From the NCBI GenBank assembly GCA_015065285.1, contig SVQP01000007.1:1-64000 (forward strand): a DNA stretch of 64,000 nt, read 5' to 3'. Of the stretch, positions 62,842 to 64,000 are shown one piece after another. Every line of letters starts with the position of its first letter. Position 1 is the stretch's first letter. A program made the translations under genes and the position numbers. This stretch comes from Oscillospiraceae bacterium. GTDB taxonomy: Bacteria; Bacillota; Clostridia; Oscillospirales; CAG-272. The notes beneath the pieces were generated by a model. That model was not told where the DNA came from and ran no database searches. It saw nothing but the letters and a program-made list of their open reading frames with translations.

Positions 62842-63537
62842 ATGGCAAAGATGGGTAAAAAGTATTCCGATAGCGTAAAGCTGATCGAGAAGTCCAAGTT
62901 GTATGATACCGCAGAAGCTCTTGCATTGGTATGCCAGACTTCCAAGGCAAAGTTTGACGAGACTGTAGAAGTACACGTTCGTCTGGGTGTTGACTCCCGT
63001 CACGCTGACCAGCAGGTCAGAGGTGCAGTAGTTCTGCCCAACGGTACCGGTAAGACCGTAAGAACCCTGGTATTCGCTAAGGGTGACAACGTTCAGGCTG
63101 CTATTGATGCAGGCGCTGATTACGTTGGCGGCGCTGAGTACGCTGAAAAGATCCAGAAGGAAAACTGGTTTGATTTTGACGTTGTAATCGCATCTCCCGA
63201 TATGATGGGCGTTATCGGCCGTCTGGGTAAGGTTCTGGGTCCTAAGGGCCTGATGCCTTCTCCTAAGGCAGGCACCGTTACCCCTGACGTAGCTCGCGCA
63301 GTTCGCGAGGCTAAGGCCGGTAAGATCGAGTACCGTCTTGACAAGACCAACATCATCCACTGCCCCATTGGCAAGGCATCCTTCGGCGCTGAGAAGCTGC
63401 AGGAGAACTTTGACACTCTGCTGGGTGCCATTATCAAGGCAAAGCCCGCAGCAGCAAAGGGTCAGTATATCAAGAGCTGTGTTGTGGCTTCCACCATGGG
63501 CCCCGGCATCAAGATCAACGGCGCAAAGCTGAGCTGA
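62842..63537 (+). CDS. rplA: 50S ribosomal protein L1
   Basis: [61 protein letters not shown]. Confidence 0.96.
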   Translation: MAKMGKKYSDSVKLIEKSKLYDTAEALALVCQTSKAKFDETVEVHVRLGVDSRHADQQVRGAVVLPNGTGKTVRTLVFAKGDNVQAAIDAGADYVGGAEYAEKIQKENWFDFDVVIASPDMMGVIGRLGKVLGPKGLMPSPKAGTVTPDVARAVREAKAGKIEYRLDKTNIIHCPIGKASFGAEKLQENFDTLLGAIIKAKPAAAKGQYIKSCVVASTMGPGIKINGAKLS

Positions 63538-63554
63538 TTTTAGCTTTTGGATAG

Positions 63555-63591
63555 AAAAAACGCACGATGCATTTGCATCGTGCGTTTTTTT
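63555..63591 (+). terminator. Intrinsic terminator after rplA
   Basis: CGCACGATGCA-TT-TGCATCGTGCG with A/T tracts. Confidence 0.9.
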
Positions 63592-63617
63592 GTTTACTTC
63601 ATAACATTTTTTCATCC

Positions 63618-63642
63618 GTAGGGGAGACCTGTGGTCTCCCGC
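63618..63642 (+). repeat. 25-mer, copy 5
   Basis: GTAGGGG AGACC TGT GGTCT CCCGC. Confidence 0.9.
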
Positions 63643-63665
63643 GGGCGAACACAGTTCGCCCCTAC
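63641..63665 (-). repeat. 25-mer, copy 6
   Basis: GCGGG CGAAC ACA GTTCG CCCCTAC. Confidence 0.9.
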
Positions 63666-63742
63666 CGTGTGGTTTAGGTAAATGTTTCGTATTTTTCCGA
63701 TAAGAACATCACCCATTTGCATCGTGCGTTTTTTTGTTGTGA

Positions 63743-63879
63743 AGTGATATTTGCCCTTTGGGCAGTGATATTTTGGCTTTGCCAAAGTGATATTGAAGCC
63801 TTGCGGCTTCAGTGATATTCTGTTCGCCGCGGGCGAACAGAGTTGGCATACTGTTCCGATTTTATCGGAACAGTATGCC
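63743..63879. repeat. AGTGATATT-word/hairpin array, second locus
   Basis: AGTGATATT at 63743, 63764, 63786, 63811; spacers GCCC-TTT-GGGC, TTGGC-TTT-GCCAA, GAAGCC-TTGC-GGCTTC; terminal 17-bp stem TGGCATACTGTTCCGAT-TTT-ATCGGAACAGTATGCCA. Confidence 0.9.
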
Positions 63880-64000
63880 ATACCCCCAGCCAACTCTGCC
63901 ACCGCTTTTCAGACGCTGTACAAACGCGCGTCGCAGCGAGGTATTTGTGGGCAGACGATCGGGGTTGCGCTCTGCCGTGTCAAACAAGCACCAAAGGCTC
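63862..64000 (-). CDS. Possible C-terminal end of a CDS truncated by the window edge
   Basis: Open minus frame SLWCLFDTAERNPDRLPTNTSLRRAFVQRLKSGGRVGWGYGILFR* to the window edge; composition protein-like, no homology test possible. Confidence 0.3.
   Translation of the reverse strand, partial: SLWCLFDTAERNPDRLPTNTSLRRAFVQRLKSGGRVGWGYGILFR

Noticed and set aside
63612-63902. 96-aa minus ORF (MAELAGGMAYCSD...KPKYHCPKGKYHFTTKK)
   Set aside because: It is a translation of the AGTGATATT array and the 25-mers; the KYH repeats are the word AATATCACT read in frame.

Overview
This window looks like a chromosomal segment of a Firmicutes/Clostridia-type bacterium, probably an uncultured gut-associated lineage. 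That assignment is inferred from gene order (rpmG-secE-nusG-rplK-rplA), gene families and lipoprotein style; no search was run. It carries ordinary metabolism and housekeeping genes: manA, pyk, class II aldolase, nth, mini-RNase III, cyclophilin, MATE, a heterodimeric ABC exporter, Na/Pi cotransporter, GH127, GH4, QueT, MazF-like, acyl-ACP thioesterase and ribosomal proteins. Several unusual assemblies stand out. (1) A 7-gene minus-strand cluster joins a 2922-aa surface subtilase/BspA-LRR protein with a mid-protein two-TM hairpin to a complete Opp peptide importer. (2) The protein at the secE position has an N-terminal signal peptide, a Thr/Glu-rich extracytoplasmic linker and an extra TM in front of a recognisable SecE core. 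(3) Three consecutive lipoproteins share small beta-sandwich and 'DGYYH' domains, one with a TlpA-like CSWC thioredoxin domain. (4) Four tandem paralogous membrane proteins share an R-[MI]-A-K...W-x-P...E-x-C-x-x-R core. (5) Intergenic repeats sit only in convergent intergenic regions and follow a 'constant word + private hairpin' design. The clearest is a fixed 25-mer, GTAGGGG-N5-N3-N5'-CCCGC, present six times with five different perfectly complementary stems. A second uses AGTGATATT words separated by hairpins. A third is a ~0.85 kb nested inverted composite after pyk. Very long antisense ORFs in the track were rejected as shadow ORFs.
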